Part shown: positions 26,139 to 34,932 of the stretch, one piece after another
How positions within the stretch are numbered: position 1 is the stretch's first letter
How the letters are laid out: each line of letters begins with the position of its first letter
NCBI RefSeq assembly: GCF_018967645.1
Contig: NZ_JAHLZF010000001.1
Location: 245,668-309,667 of the forward strand
Reading direction: 5' to 3'
Length of the DNA stretch: 64,000 bases
Source of the DNA: Allobacillus halotolerans
GTDB taxonomy: Bacteria > Bacillota > Bacilli > Bacillales > Alkalibacillaceae
Program-made: the position numbers and the translations under genes
Notes under the pieces: model-generated
Seen by the model: the letters and a program-made list of their open reading frames with translations, nothing else
What the model was told of the DNA's origin: nothing
The model's database searches: none

Positions 26139-26561
26139 CTAAATAATTGGGTTTACCATCAGTCGGAAAATGACTGCAAACATCGATAATATAATGGCGG
26201 CATTTCCCAATATTAAGCTGTTTTTCCGTATTGCATATACGCCCAAAACTCCTCCAATTATAGCGAAAAATATCGTCCATATAAAGAACGAAATCACCGC
26301 TACGCTAAGTGCTAACCATCCCCATCCGTGCTGTGCACGTACTTTCATATTCGTTCGTTTATCATATTTCCTTACTTCTGAACGGCTTGATTCGTGAGGA
26401 TTGATTGCTGGTGCATCCGCAGTAAATTCCGTATCATAATGATCTATTGACTCTACTTCTTGTTTCGAGTCTGTGTTTTGTTCATTGACATGACTGGTTG
26501 ATGTGAAATCATCCTGGTTAGAAGTGTATTCTGAATCATTATTATATTGATCATCTTTCAT
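26139..26561 (-). CDS. yqfX: YqfX-like membrane protein with acidic N-terminus
   Basis: A 140-residue protein: the first ~60 residues are hydrophilic and acidic (DDQYNNDSEYTSNQDD), then a basic patch (RSEVRKYDKRTNMKVRAQHG) and two membrane helices (WGWLALSVAVISFFIWTIFF and the next ~35 residues). The layout suits YqfX/DUF4190-type proteins, and the place between ispG and yqfT is that of yqfX in B. subtilis. The ATG at 26561 follows GGAGG; the frame extends 60 codons further upstream without coding character. The function is unknown. Confidence 0.65.
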   Translation of the reverse strand: MKDDQYNNDSEYTSNQDDFTSTSHVNEQNTDSKQEVESIDHYDTEFTADAPAINPHESSRSEVRKYDKRTNMKVRAQHGWGWLALSVAVISFFIWTIFFAIIGGVLGVYAIRKNSLILGNAAIILSMFAVIFRLMVNPII

Positions 26562-26729
26562 GATTGCATGCCTCCACTTTATTTTCGTATCTCTAGTCTG
26601 TGTATAAGTGGTTATTTTATGAATGAAAATTATTATTTTCGTCACAATTGGGTTGGTTCGCATGAGACATCTTCGTTGTTCATACATATATATATATATA
26701 AATGAAATGACTACAGAAAGGTTGATCCC

Positions 26730-27002
26730 ATGATTAAGCAACTCGTTCGGATGAAGTTAGCACAAACATCACCTAAGGAAATCGTTCAATATAGTCAACG
26801 GTATAATATCCCGCTTACTATGAGGCAATCTGAAGAATTACTCGATTTCATCCACACAAAAAAAATCGACCCTTTTTCGGAAAAGGATCGATTGAAAACA
26901 TTTTCTTATATTGAACAAAATATAGGTCGTCGAGAAGCCAATAATGCGAAGAAATTATTGGAAAACTTAGCTAAAGAGTATAACTTAGACCACTTGTTAT
27001 AG
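26730..27002 (+). CDS. yqfT: DUF2624 family protein, YqfT type
   Basis: A 90-residue soluble, helical, basic protein (MIKQLVRMKLAQTSPKEIVQ start). The pattern TSPKEIVQYSQRYNIPLT, then YIEQNIGRREANNAKKLLE, fits the DUF2624/YqfT family, of unknown function, always next to nfo in bacilli. AGAAAGGTTGATCCC precedes the ATG. A TATATA dinucleotide run (26686-26701) lies just upstream and may provide an AT-rich promoter. Convergent with nfo, eight bases apart. Confidence 0.78.
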   Translation: MIKQLVRMKLAQTSPKEIVQYSQRYNIPLTMRQSEELLDFIHTKKIDPFSEKDRLKTFSYIEQNIGRREANNAKKLLENLAKEYNLDHLL

Positions 27003-27009
27003 TTTACCC

Positions 27010-27900
27010 TTATTGATTAACAATTTTATCTTTTAAATCTTCATCGAAAGCGCCGTTTTTCAACATGTCAATTTCAAATTTGTAAGGTGGCTTTCGGTTC
27101 TTTTTATCTTCACCGACATACGGTGTTTCCAATATTTTAGGTACTTCATTAAATTCAGGGAGATGAATGACACGGTGCAATGCCTCAAACCCAATGTAAC
27201 CGAATCCTATATTTTCATGTCGGTCTTTTCTTGCACCTCTTTCATTCTTACTGTCGTTAATATGAAGTACCTTTAAACGGTCTAATCCAATAATGTCATC
27301 AAATTCTTTTAACACGCCGTCTAAGTCATTCACAATATCATAACCGGCATCATGGACGTGACAAGTATCAAAGCAAATAGACAAACGATCATTATGTGTG
27401 ACGCCATCAATGATGTTGGCGAGTTCTTCAAAGCTACGACCACACTCTGAACCTTTTCCAGCCATTGTTTCCAATGCGATTTGAACGGATTGATCTTTTT
27501 CAAGTACCTCGTTCAATCCTTCGATGATTCGCTTGATACCAACATCAACTCCAGCTCCCACATGAGCTCCTGGGTGTAAGACAATTTGTTTAGCACCAAG
27601 CGCCTCTGTCCGTTCAATTTCACTACGTAAAAAATTGACGCCTAATTCAAAGGTTTCAGGTTTTGTTGTGTTTGCAATGTTTATAATGTAAGGGGCATGG
27701 ACAATGATTTCATTGATTCCATGCTCTTTCATATGAGCTTTACCTTGCTCAATATTTAATTCCTCAATTGCTTTTCTTCTTGTGTTTTGTGGAGCTCCTG
27801 TATAAATCATAAATGTGTTGGATCCATAAGAAACTGCTTCTTCACTAGATGCCAATAACATTTTCTTTCCGCTCATTGAAACGTGAGAACCTAAAATCAT
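27010..27900 (-). CDS. nfo: Deoxyribonuclease IV (endonuclease IV, AP endonuclease)
   Basis: A 296-residue base-excision repair enzyme that cuts DNA 5' to abasic sites. It has the AP endonuclease 2 barrel: [12 protein letters not shown] at the start, [11 protein letters not shown] (about 69-79), [11 protein letters not shown] (about 107-117), [11 protein letters not shown] (about 142-152), [13 protein letters not shown] (about 178-190) and [23 protein letters not shown]. These provide the trinuclear zinc ligands. It follows cshB by 17 bases on the same strand, the conserved yqfR-yqfS operon. Confidence 0.96.
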   Translation of the reverse strand: MILGSHVSMSGKKMLLASSEEAVSYGSNTFMIYTGAPQNTRRKAIEELNIEQGKAHMKEHGINEIIVHAPYIINIANTTKPETFELGVNFLRSEIERTEALGAKQIVLHPGAHVGAGVDVGIKRIIEGLNEVLEKDQSVQIALETMAGKGSECGRSFEELANIIDGVTHNDRLSICFDTCHVHDAGYDIVNDLDGVLKEFDDIIGLDRLKVLHINDSKNERGARKDRHENIGFGYIGFEALHRVIHLPEFNEVPKILETPYVGEDKKNRKPPYKFEIDMLKNGAFDEDLKDKIVNQ

Positions 27901-27917
27901 TCCCGTCTCCCCTTCCT

Positions 27918-29237
27918 CTATTTTCTCTTTTTCCGAAATTGGTCTCTTTTCATTTGTTTTTTAATCCGTTCTTGTTCAGATTTCATTTTCTTTTTATAGC
28001 CAGGTTTCACTTTTTTCTTTCTTCTGACTTGCTGCCACGCTTGAGCATCTAGTTCAGATTCTTTTCTCTCACGCTTTTTCCGTTCATTCCACTCTTTGAC
28101 TTCAACCCATTCACCTTGTTTAATATCCATATTTGTAAATGAAAGGCCGCGTTCTTCCAATTTTCCAATTAAGGCTAAATCTTTTTCTTCATAAAAGCTG
28201 ACTGCTGTTCCTTCAAGACCTGCTCTTGCCGTACGGCCTACTCGGTGAATATACGAATCCATTTCTTGCGGTAACTGAGCGTTAAAGACATGACTAATTC
28301 CAGGAATATCGATCCCTCTTGCAGCCAAGTCAGTCGCCACAATATATTGAAAACGTAACGACTTCAACTCTTGAAGCATACGTTTACGCTCTCGCGGCTT
28401 TAGCCCACCGTGTATTAAACCAACTTCAAAGCCTTTCGATATCAATTCATTCGCCAACTCATCCGCATCTTCTTTCTTATTGACGAATACTAATGCGATA
28501 TATGGATTAATCAACTCTGAAGCCTTGATTAATAAGTCTGCACGATTCCGGTGCCGCAACGGAACCAAACGGTGCTCCAGTTTCTCTGGACCAAACGAAC
28601 CGTGGTCTACTTCAATATGAAGTGGATGATTTAAATAACGTTTTAATAATGGCTGCAAACCTTTTGGAATGGTTGCTGAAAAAATCATAGTCTGAATATC
28701 TTCTTTTAGTCGATACAAAATTTGGTCTACTTCATTGATTAAACCTAAATCAATCGTCAAATCAGCTTCATCTAGAACGACTGTATTCACAGACGCGGTT
28801 TTAATTGCCTGTTCCTTCATAAAATCAAGGATTCTTCCAGGCGTACCAACAATTAAATGTGGCTGGTTTTTCATTTTTTGTAATTCGCGGCTTTTATCTG
28901 TGCCACCAATGACCAACCGAGCATTCCATTCAACCTGATCATCTGCGAGATGAATTATTTTTTTGACTTCATCAAAAATCTGAATCGCCAACTCACGTGT
29001 CGGTGCGATTACAATTTTTTGTACAGATGAATCTGTTGTGTCGATTTGTTCGAATAACGGGATTAAATAAGCATGTGTTTTCCCAGAACCTGTCTGAGAT
29101 TGTCCAATAATACTCCGTTTACTGAACGACTGAGGGATCACCTCATGTTGGATCTCAGTTGGCTTTTTAAAGCCTAATTGGTGAATAATTTGAAGCATAT
29201 TCTCGCTTAGTGCATAATCATTAAACATTTTAGTCAT
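27918..29237 (-). CDS. cshB: DEAD-box RNA helicase CshB
   Basis: A 439-residue ATP-dependent RNA helicase. Motifs in order: Q-motif FKKPTEIQ, Walker [34 protein letters not shown] in [23 protein letters not shown] and [10 protein letters not shown]. The last ~70 residues are strongly basic ([15 protein letters not shown]), suited to RNA binding. In B. subtilis CshB (YqfR) is cold-associated and works in RNA remodelling. AAAGGAG lies nine bases before the ATG. Forms an operon with nfo. Confidence 0.94.
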   Translation of the reverse strand: MTKMFNDYALSENMLQIIHQLGFKKPTEIQHEVIPQSFSKRSIIGQSQTGSGKTHAYLIPLFEQIDTTDSSVQKIVIAPTRELAIQIFDEVKKIIHLADDQVEWNARLVIGGTDKSRELQKMKNQPHLIVGTPGRILDFMKEQAIKTASVNTVVLDEADLTIDLGLINEVDQILYRLKEDIQTMIFSATIPKGLQPLLKRYLNHPLHIEVDHGSFGPEKLEHRLVPLRHRNRADLLIKASELINPYIALVFVNKKEDADELANELISKGFEVGLIHGGLKPRERKRMLQELKSLRFQYIVATDLAARGIDIPGISHVFNAQLPQEMDSYIHRVGRTARAGLEGTAVSFYEEKDLALIGKLEERGLSFTNMDIKQGEWVEVKEWNERKKRERKESELDAQAWQQVRRKKKVKPGYKKKMKSEQERIKKQMKRDQFRKKRK

Positions 29238-29312
29238 AAGACGAATTCTCCTTTAAAACTGCCATCTTTTATTATAAATCACAATAGAATGAATTGCCAA
29301 CGACTTAACACT

Positions 29313-29341
29313 TTGTAAAAGTTACTCATAGGCCTTATAAT
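29313..29341 (+). promoter_or_regulatory. SigA-type promoter of ispH
   Basis: TTGTAA (29313-29318) and a perfect TATAAT (29336-29341) are spaced by 17 bases, 43 bases before the ispH start. Confidence 0.75.
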
Positions 29342-29384
29342 AGGTTTAGAGAGATATTATTGCGATTTGAGGAGGAACCAATCA

Positions 29385-30374
29385 ATGGAAGTCATCAAAA
29401 TAGCCCCTAGAGGTTATTGTTATGGTGTGGTTGACGCAATGGTCATCGCAAGTAATGCCGCAAAGGATCCAAACCTACCTCGGCCAATTTACATTCTTGG
29501 GATGATTGTTCATAACAGCCACGTCACTAACGCTTTCAAGGATGAAGGAATTATTACGTTAGATCAACGTGGAAAGTCACGTTTAGAATTATTAAAAGAC
29601 ATCAATGAAGGAACAGTTGTTTTCACTGCTCACGGTGTATCACCAGAAGTGAAGAAAGTCGCTGAAGATAAAGGTTTGACTGTTCTTGATGCAACGTGTC
29701 CAGATGTAACTCGAACCCATGATTTAATTCGTGACAAAGTAGCTGAAGGATATGAAATTGTATATATAGGTAAAAAAGGTCACCCAGAGCCTGAAGGTGC
29801 TGTTGGCGTCGCACCAGATCATGTTCATTTAATTCAAACGGAAGATGATGTCGATAACCTAACCATCGATCCTAGTTCGAAAATTGTCGTCACCAACCAA
29901 ACGACAATGAGTCAGTGGGATGTACATGACATTATGCTTCTCGTACAAGAAAAATATCCACAAACAGAATTGGTTCAAGAAATTTGTATGGCTACGCAAG
30001 TTCGTCAAGAGGCAGTTGCTGAACAAGCAAAAGATGCCGACTTAACACTAGTCGTTGGCGACCCAATGAGTAACAACTCCAATCGGTTGGCACAAGTATC
30101 AAAAGAACTTGCCAATACAGAAGCATATCGAATTGCTGATGTTTCAGAAATCAAATTAGAATGGCTTGAAGGCTGCGAAAAAGTTGCCGTTACAGCTGGT
30201 GCTTCAACACCTACTCCGATTGCCAAAGAGGTCATCAAATTCATCGAGAATTATGATGAAAACGATGAATCGACTTGGTCAAGAGAAAGCCTTGTAACGA
30301 GCACAAAGATTCTTCCAAAAGTGAAGCCTAATAAAAAGCCAGCCAAAAAGAATCGTGCAACAATCAAAAAATAA
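29385..30374 (+). CDS. ispH: 4-hydroxy-3-methylbut-2-enyl diphosphate reductase (IspH/LytB)
   Basis: A 329-residue iron-sulfur enzyme, the last step of the MEP pathway, giving IPP and DMAPP. The cluster cysteines are in [10 protein letters not shown] (about 12), [12 protein letters not shown] (about 104) and [12 protein letters not shown]. Conserved histidines lie in IVHNSHV and FTAHGVSP, and substrate contacts in [10 protein letters not shown] and [10 protein letters not shown]. The ATG at 29385 follows GAGGAGGAACC; a TTG six codons earlier is less likely. The lysine-rich tail is typical of Bacillus IspH. In B. subtilis (yqfP) the next gene would be yqfO, which here lies about 12 kb away. 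Confidence 0.96.
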   Translation: MEVIKIAPRGYCYGVVDAMVIASNAAKDPNLPRPIYILGMIVHNSHVTNAFKDEGIITLDQRGKSRLELLKDINEGTVVFTAHGVSPEVKKVAEDKGLTVLDATCPDVTRTHDLIRDKVAEGYEIVYIGKKGHPEPEGAVGVAPDHVHLIQTEDDVDNLTIDPSSKIVVTNQTTMSQWDVHDIMLLVQEKYPQTELVQEICMATQVRQEAVAEQAKDADLTLVVGDPMSNNSNRLAQVSKELANTEAYRIADVSEIKLEWLEGCEKVAVTAGASTPTPIAKEVIKFIENYDENDESTWSRESLVTSTKILPKVKPNKKPAKKNRATIKK

Positions 30375-30406
30375 AGTTCCTCACGTGAACGACTTTAATT
30401 AATTTA

Positions 30407-30455
30407 AAGCTGTTTCTATAAGCCTCTCAGCTAGGCTTATAGAAACAGTTTTTTA
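30407..30455 (+). terminator. Intrinsic terminator of ispH
   Basis: A perfect 16-bp stem CTGTTTCTATAAGCCT (30410-30425 with 30433-30448), a seven-base loop, and six T. It marks the left edge of the accessory block. Confidence 0.92.
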
Positions 30456-30668
30456 CTTTCATTCGTGAAAAAGTCTCCATCATTCAATAGCTTGTCTCAC
30501 CTTAAGATATCTCTCCCCCACTCTTCAATCAAATAAACAACCAGATCAATTACGATCACTCACCTTGTGCTTTTTCCTCAAATTTGTTTACCAATATATA
30601 GAATGTACTAAACAGGGATGAATGCGATATGAATTCAAATAGTGTAGTATAAAATACACAGGCGGTAT

Positions 30669-30844
30669 ATGATGAGCTTTTATCAATCAAACAAGTATGA
30701 GATTGAATCACTTCATCTACTTTTTCAAATAATAGGGAAAAGTAAACTTGATATGCTGCACAAGAACCACAATGGAAGCATGTTTATCTGAGTATTACTC
30801 CATGCGGATTCTCTACTAGTCTACTAAATTATCTTAAGAAGTAA
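30669..30844 (+). pseudogene. Truncated, frameshifted DUF5996 remnant
   Basis: From ATG 30669 the frame reads MMSFYQSNKYEIESLHLLFQ then IIGKSKLDMLHKN, closely resembling the start of DUF5996 proteins (pattern LHL..QIIGK.RL....NHWWH). It then hits a TGA. The +1-shifted frame continues the homology as PQWKHVYLSITPCGFSTSLL then NYLKK and a stop at 30842, matching the LY.TPRGFSTG pattern. About 58 of roughly 300 expected residues remain, split by one indel, so it is a decayed gene. DUF5996 has no known function. The rest of 30456-30930 holds no gene I can support. Confidence 0.6.
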
Positions 30845-30986
30845 GTTATTTCAGTATGAAATGACTGAGTACTTGTTTGTCTAGAAATTTTTGACTCAGT
30901 CCTGTATTATCAACCTATAAAGTTTTTGTTTGAATCAGTTAATATTTATAAATGACTTATCAAAAAATTACACATCGGAGGTTTGT

Positions 30987-31940
30987 ATGAAGAAAAATAC
31001 GTTATTATTCATTGCAACAAGTCTTATTTTTATACTGTTAACTGCTTGCAACTCTTCTAAAGATGAAACGAGCGAAGAAACAGTTAATCCTGACGATCCA
31101 ATTGTGTTAGGTTCATTTGTTGATACAGAAGGTGGAATCTTAGGCAATATGGTTCTTTTAATCCTTGAAGAAAATGGTTACAACATAACAGATAAGGTGC
31201 AGTTTGGAACTCCTGATGTGCATAGGAACGCACTTTTACAGGATGAATTAGATATCGGAATCGACTATACAGGAAACGGACAATATTATGCTGAAAATGT
31301 CGATGAAGAAGTATGGAGAGACGCATCAGAAGGCTATGAGACCATAAAGAAATATGACGAAGAAAACAATGAATTAATATGGTTGGCTCCTGCTGATGCG
31401 AATAACACAGAAATGTTAGCCGTGAAAAAAGAGTTTGCAGAAAAAAATGGCTTAGAAACTTTGGATGATTTTGCAGACTATGTCAATGATGGCGGCGAAG
31501 TGACTTTAATTACGAGTCAGCTTTTCGCTGAGAAAGAACTCGGATTGCTCGGTATGGAAGAAGAATACGGTTTCAACTTAGATTCAGATCAAATCATCAT
31601 GCTTCCACACGGGAACACAGCTGAGATGATCAGTGCACTTGTTCAAGGAACAGATGATGTGAATGTATCACTTGTATATGGTACAGATGGATCGCTCCCT
31701 GACTTAAACTTAGTTGTTTTAGAAGACCCACTTTCTATTCCGCCTGTATTTGAACCGTCTGTCGTTGTCAGAGCAGAAGTATTAGAAAAATATCCTGACA
31801 TTCAAAAAATCGTTGAAGATGTATTTGCGACAATTAATTTAGAGAACTTACAACATATGAATAAAGACGTTATCGTAGACGGACTATCACCAAAAGATGT
31901 CGCTAGAGACTACTTAACAGAAGAAGGATTTTTAGACTAA
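30987..31940 (+). CDS. Osmoprotectant ABC transporter, substrate-binding lipoprotein (OsmF/OpuCC family)
   Basis: A 317-residue lipoprotein. The signal peptide ends in the lipobox LLTACNSS (Cys about 22), then an acidic linker and a quaternary-amine-binding domain: IVLGSFVDTEGGILGNM, FGTPDVHRNALLQDELDIGI and DYTGNGQYY. The domain belongs to the glycine betaine/choline/carnitine group, closest by layout to E. coli OsmF (YehZ). The ATG at 30987 follows TCGGAGGTTTGT; the open frame 19 codons upstream lacks a signal. It is the first of four genes (binding protein, permease, ATPase, permease), the yehZYXW order. The exact solute is unknown. Confidence 0.85.
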   Translation: MKKNTLLFIATSLIFILLTACNSSKDETSEETVNPDDPIVLGSFVDTEGGILGNMVLLILEENGYNITDKVQFGTPDVHRNALLQDELDIGIDYTGNGQYYAENVDEEVWRDASEGYETIKKYDEENNELIWLAPADANNTEMLAVKKEFAEKNGLETLDDFADYVNDGGEVTLITSQLFAEKELGLLGMEEEYGFNLDSDQIIMLPHGNTAEMISALVQGTDDVNVSLVYGTDGSLPDLNLVVLEDPLSIPPVFEPSVVVRAEVLEKYPDIQKIVEDVFATINLENLQHMNKDVIVDGLSPKDVARDYLTEEGFLD

Positions 31941-31964
31941 ATACAGTCAAAAGGTGTTGGATGA

Positions 31965-33116
31965 ATGATTACAGTTAAAGATAAAACATTGCTGCTGCTA
32001 TCCTCTATAGGAGCAGCAGCATTTGTTTTTTTGAATCTCATAAAACATAAACCAAATCGAATTTTACCTGGAGAACCGTATTCAAGCTTCGATATTTTCG
32101 GAAATATAGGTATAACACTCTTTCTTGTATGGGGTGTATTCATAGTTATCTCTTTTGTTGAACTAAAGCATAAAAACCAAATCATCTTTATATTAACAAC
32201 AGGTTTATTGATCTCTTTATTTTGGTTATTACTTTCCAATGTTGAAGCGTTGATTGATGGGGAATCTTCCGCGCGTATAAGTTTCTCGGCAGGTTTTTAT
32301 GTGCAAATATTTTGTATCTATATGCTTTATTCAACTTATACGGAACGGATTAAAGATCATACATATATTAAATGGATTGGATTATTGAGTATTGTGGGTG
32401 TTTTCTATTACTTTACGAATACGGATGCATTCTCACACCTTTCATTAGTAAAAGAATATGCAATTAAAAAAGAGCAATTTTATGATCACCTAAGAATTCA
32501 TGCACTTCTTACATTTGCTTCGGTCATTACTGGTGCAATTATTGCGATTCCTCTAGGAATTTTAGCGTATTCTAGAAAAAAATTAGAAGATAAAATTATG
32601 GTTCCATTGAGTATTATCGAGACGATTCCAACGTTTGCTCTTTTCGGTGTGTTGCTAGTTCCACTCGCAGGGTTAGGAAATCTGCCTTTTTTTGAACAAA
32701 TAGGAGTAAGTGGCATAGGATGGGCCCCTGCTTATGTTGCTCTAACACTATACACTTTGCTTCCTATTGGTAGAAATACGTTAACCGGCTTTCATTCTGT
32801 TGATCGAAACGTTATTGAAGCCGCAGCGGGTATGGGAATGAGCAACAGACAAATTTTACAAAAGATTGAGCTCCCATTAGCGTTTCCGGTCATTTTCACA
32901 GGTATACGCATAGCTTTTATACAAACAATTGGAGGAGCTGTGCTCGCTGGACTAGTCGGCGGCGGTGGATTGGGAACATTTGTATTTCTCGGTCTTGGTG
33001 AAGCTTCACCTGACTTGATTTTGTTAGGAGTGCTTCCAATCGTATTTTTCACCATCCTGCTGGACTATATTTTACGAACCATCGAAAAGATAATCGGGGG
33101 TATGATCTATGATTAA
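31965..33116 (+). CDS. Osmoprotectant ABC transporter permease (long, YehY-like)
   Basis: A 383-residue membrane protein. The first ~170 residues form about five helices peculiar to the YehY type; the rest is the binding-protein-dependent permease domain with AIPLGILAY, IETIPTFALFGVLLVP and the ATPase-contact loop EAAAGMGMSNRQILQKIELP, typical of OpuC/ProW permeases. It follows the lipoprotein gene by 24 bases and overlaps the ATPase gene by eight, so it belongs to one operon. It would form the membrane channel with the second permease (34025). Confidence 0.85.
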   Translation: MITVKDKTLLLLSSIGAAAFVFLNLIKHKPNRILPGEPYSSFDIFGNIGITLFLVWGVFIVISFVELKHKNQIIFILTTGLLISLFWLLLSNVEALIDGESSARISFSAGFYVQIFCIYMLYSTYTERIKDHTYIKWIGLLSIVGVFYYFTNTDAFSHLSLVKEYAIKKEQFYDHLRIHALLTFASVITGAIIAIPLGILAYSRKKLEDKIMVPLSIIETIPTFALFGVLLVPLAGLGNLPFFEQIGVSGIGWAPAYVALTLYTLLPIGRNTLTGFHSVDRNVIEAAAGMGMSNRQILQKIELPLAFPVIFTGIRIAFIQTIGGAVLAGLVGGGGLGTFVFLGLGEASPDLILLGVLPIVFFTILLDYILRTIEKIIGGMIYD

Positions 33117-34038
33117 CATCGAACATGTAACAAAAAAATATGGTGATTTTATTGCCGTGAATGACCTCTCACTAACCGTCGAATCCTCTGAATTCTTAGT
33201 CATACTCGGACCGTCCGGTTGCGGAAAATCAACTCTATTAAGGCTGATCAATAAAATGATCGAAAGAAATGATGGAGTTGTCATGATCAATGGTGAAAAT
33301 ATCGATGACTTAAAAGGTGTGGAATTAAGAAAAACGATTGGATACGTTATTCAAAATATTGGATTGTTTCCGCATATGAACGTCCATAAAAACATTGCAA
33401 CAGTGCCCCGTTTGTTGAAGTGGAAAGAAGATACAATTGACCAACGAGTCGCTGACATGCTTACTTTAGTCGGCTTGGAGCCTTCGACTTATAAAGATAA
33501 AAAGCCTGCACAATTATCAGGCGGAGAGGCCCAACGTATTGGAGTTGCACGAGCGATGGCATCAGACCCTGCTATTCTTCTAATGGACGAACCATTTGGA
33601 GCGGTAGATCCGATCAATCGGTTAAGATTACAAAAAGAATTTAGAAAGATTCAACGAAAACTTAAAAAAACCGTTGTCTTTGTTACTCATGATACAGATG
33701 AGGCACTGCTTCTTGCAGACCGTATTTGTATCATGAATAAAGGAGAAATTGTTCAAGTTGATTCACCAGAAAACATCGTTCTTCACCCTAAAAATGATTT
33801 CGTAAAAGACTTCTTTAAAGAAGAAGGCATTTTGACCATTTTGTCACGAAAACCTGCAGTGGATTATGCAGAACCGATCGAGGTAGATGAAAATCCACTA
33901 CATAAAGATGCGACGATGAGAGATGTACTATTAAAAATGTTAACGACTGGACAAGATCGTGTATCTCTTAGTAACGGCAGTATTTCTTGGGATGCTTTAT
34001 TACAAATCGCTGGAAGTGATGTTCATGAAAGTGAATAA
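33109..34038 (+). CDS. Osmoprotectant ABC transporter ATP-binding protein
   Basis: A 309-residue ATPase. Walker A is GPSGCGKS (about 33-40), the Q-loop IGYVIQNIGLFPHM is typical of the OpuA/OpuC quaternary-amine group, the signature is LSGGEAQRIGVARA, Walker B ILLMDEPFGAVDP and the switch VTHDTDEALLLADR. No clear CBS pair follows the core; the ~65-residue tail is shorter than in OpuAA. It overlaps both neighbouring permease genes, so the four proteins are made together. Confidence 0.88.
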   Translation: MINIEHVTKKYGDFIAVNDLSLTVESSEFLVILGPSGCGKSTLLRLINKMIERNDGVVMINGENIDDLKGVELRKTIGYVIQNIGLFPHMNVHKNIATVPRLLKWKEDTIDQRVADMLTLVGLEPSTYKDKKPAQLSGGEAQRIGVARAMASDPAILLMDEPFGAVDPINRLRLQKEFRKIQRKLKKTVVFVTHDTDEALLLADRICIMNKGEIVQVDSPENIVLHPKNDFVKDFFKEEGILTILSRKPAVDYAEPIEVDENPLHKDATMRDVLLKMLTTGQDRVSLSNGSISWDALLQIAGSDVHESE

Positions 34039-34759
34039 AAAAGGCCTTATTGTTGCAGCGTTTCTCACGATAGTCTTAGCCGTTATAGTGATTTACTCGA
34101 AGGGATTTGAACAGGTTCTCTACAGATTTTTCAGCTCGAAAAACGAAGAAGGATCCCGAACACTACTAGCTGTTTATTTTTTTGAACATCTGTGGATGGT
34201 TTTATTATCAAGCTTGATTGCAATTGTACTTGGAACGTCGATCGGTATTTTTATTACGACTAGTTACGGCCGTGAATTTAAGGAACTCTTATTAAAAACA
34301 GTCAACTTAGGTCAGGCCTTTCCATCCCCTGCTCTACTCGCTCTTGCAGTTCCTATTTTAGGCTATGGAATTAAAGGTGCACTTATCGCACTTGTCATTT
34401 ATATATTAATGCCGATTGTGTACAACGTTGTCATTGGGATTGAAGAAGTACCGAAAGATATCGTGGATGCCGCAAAAGGTATGGGGATGTCTGAGGTAGA
34501 AGTCTATAGAAAAGTAAAGATTCCATTAGCTCTAAATGTCATTTTAGGTGGAATCCGTACAGCTCTTGTAATAAACATTAGCGCGACAACGTTAGCAGCT
34601 ACTGTTGGGGCTGGTGGTCTAGGTGTATTAGTCGTGAACGGAGTAAAAACTTTCGATATGGTCTTAATTTTGGAAGGAGTTATTCCAGTAACGTTACTTG
34701 CAATTATTGTAGAACTGTTATTAAAAACGCTGCAACAAAGGCTAATTTGGAATGCATAA
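34025..34759 (+). CDS. Osmoprotectant ABC transporter permease (short, YehW-like)
   Basis: A 244-residue membrane permease with about six helices. Key blocks are NLGQAFPSPALLALAVPILG and DAAKGMGMSEVEVYRKVKIP, the ATPase-contact loop. The ATG at 34025 is preceded by GGAAGTG and lies inside the last codons of the ATPase gene; an ATG two codons earlier is possible. With the 31965 permease it would form a heterodimeric channel. A terminator follows at 34837. Confidence 0.85.
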   Translation: MKVNKKGLIVAAFLTIVLAVIVIYSKGFEQVLYRFFSSKNEEGSRTLLAVYFFEHLWMVLLSSLIAIVLGTSIGIFITTSYGREFKELLLKTVNLGQAFPSPALLALAVPILGYGIKGALIALVIYILMPIVYNVVIGIEEVPKDIVDAAKGMGMSEVEVYRKVKIPLALNVILGGIRTALVINISATTLAATVGAGGLGVLVVNGVKTFDMVLILEGVIPVTLLAIIVELLLKTLQQRLIWNA

Positions 34760-34836
34760 GTACTATTAGATTGGTGGAAAAAGAGGAATTAAAAAATCTC
34801 TCAGTCAAAGACTTTACAAGTTCATATAATTTCAAA

Positions 34837-34878
34837 ATGACGTGGAGCTCATCGACTAAGATCGCCTCCACGTCTTTT
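34837..34878 (+). terminator. Intrinsic terminator of the osmoprotectant operon
   Basis: GACGTGGAG (34839-34847) pairs with CTCCACGTC (34866-34874), followed by TTTT. Confidence 0.8.
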
Positions 34879-34932
34879 ATAATTTGGATTGGTATCTTCA
34901 CTTATAGGCATTCCAACAACATATGATGACTT

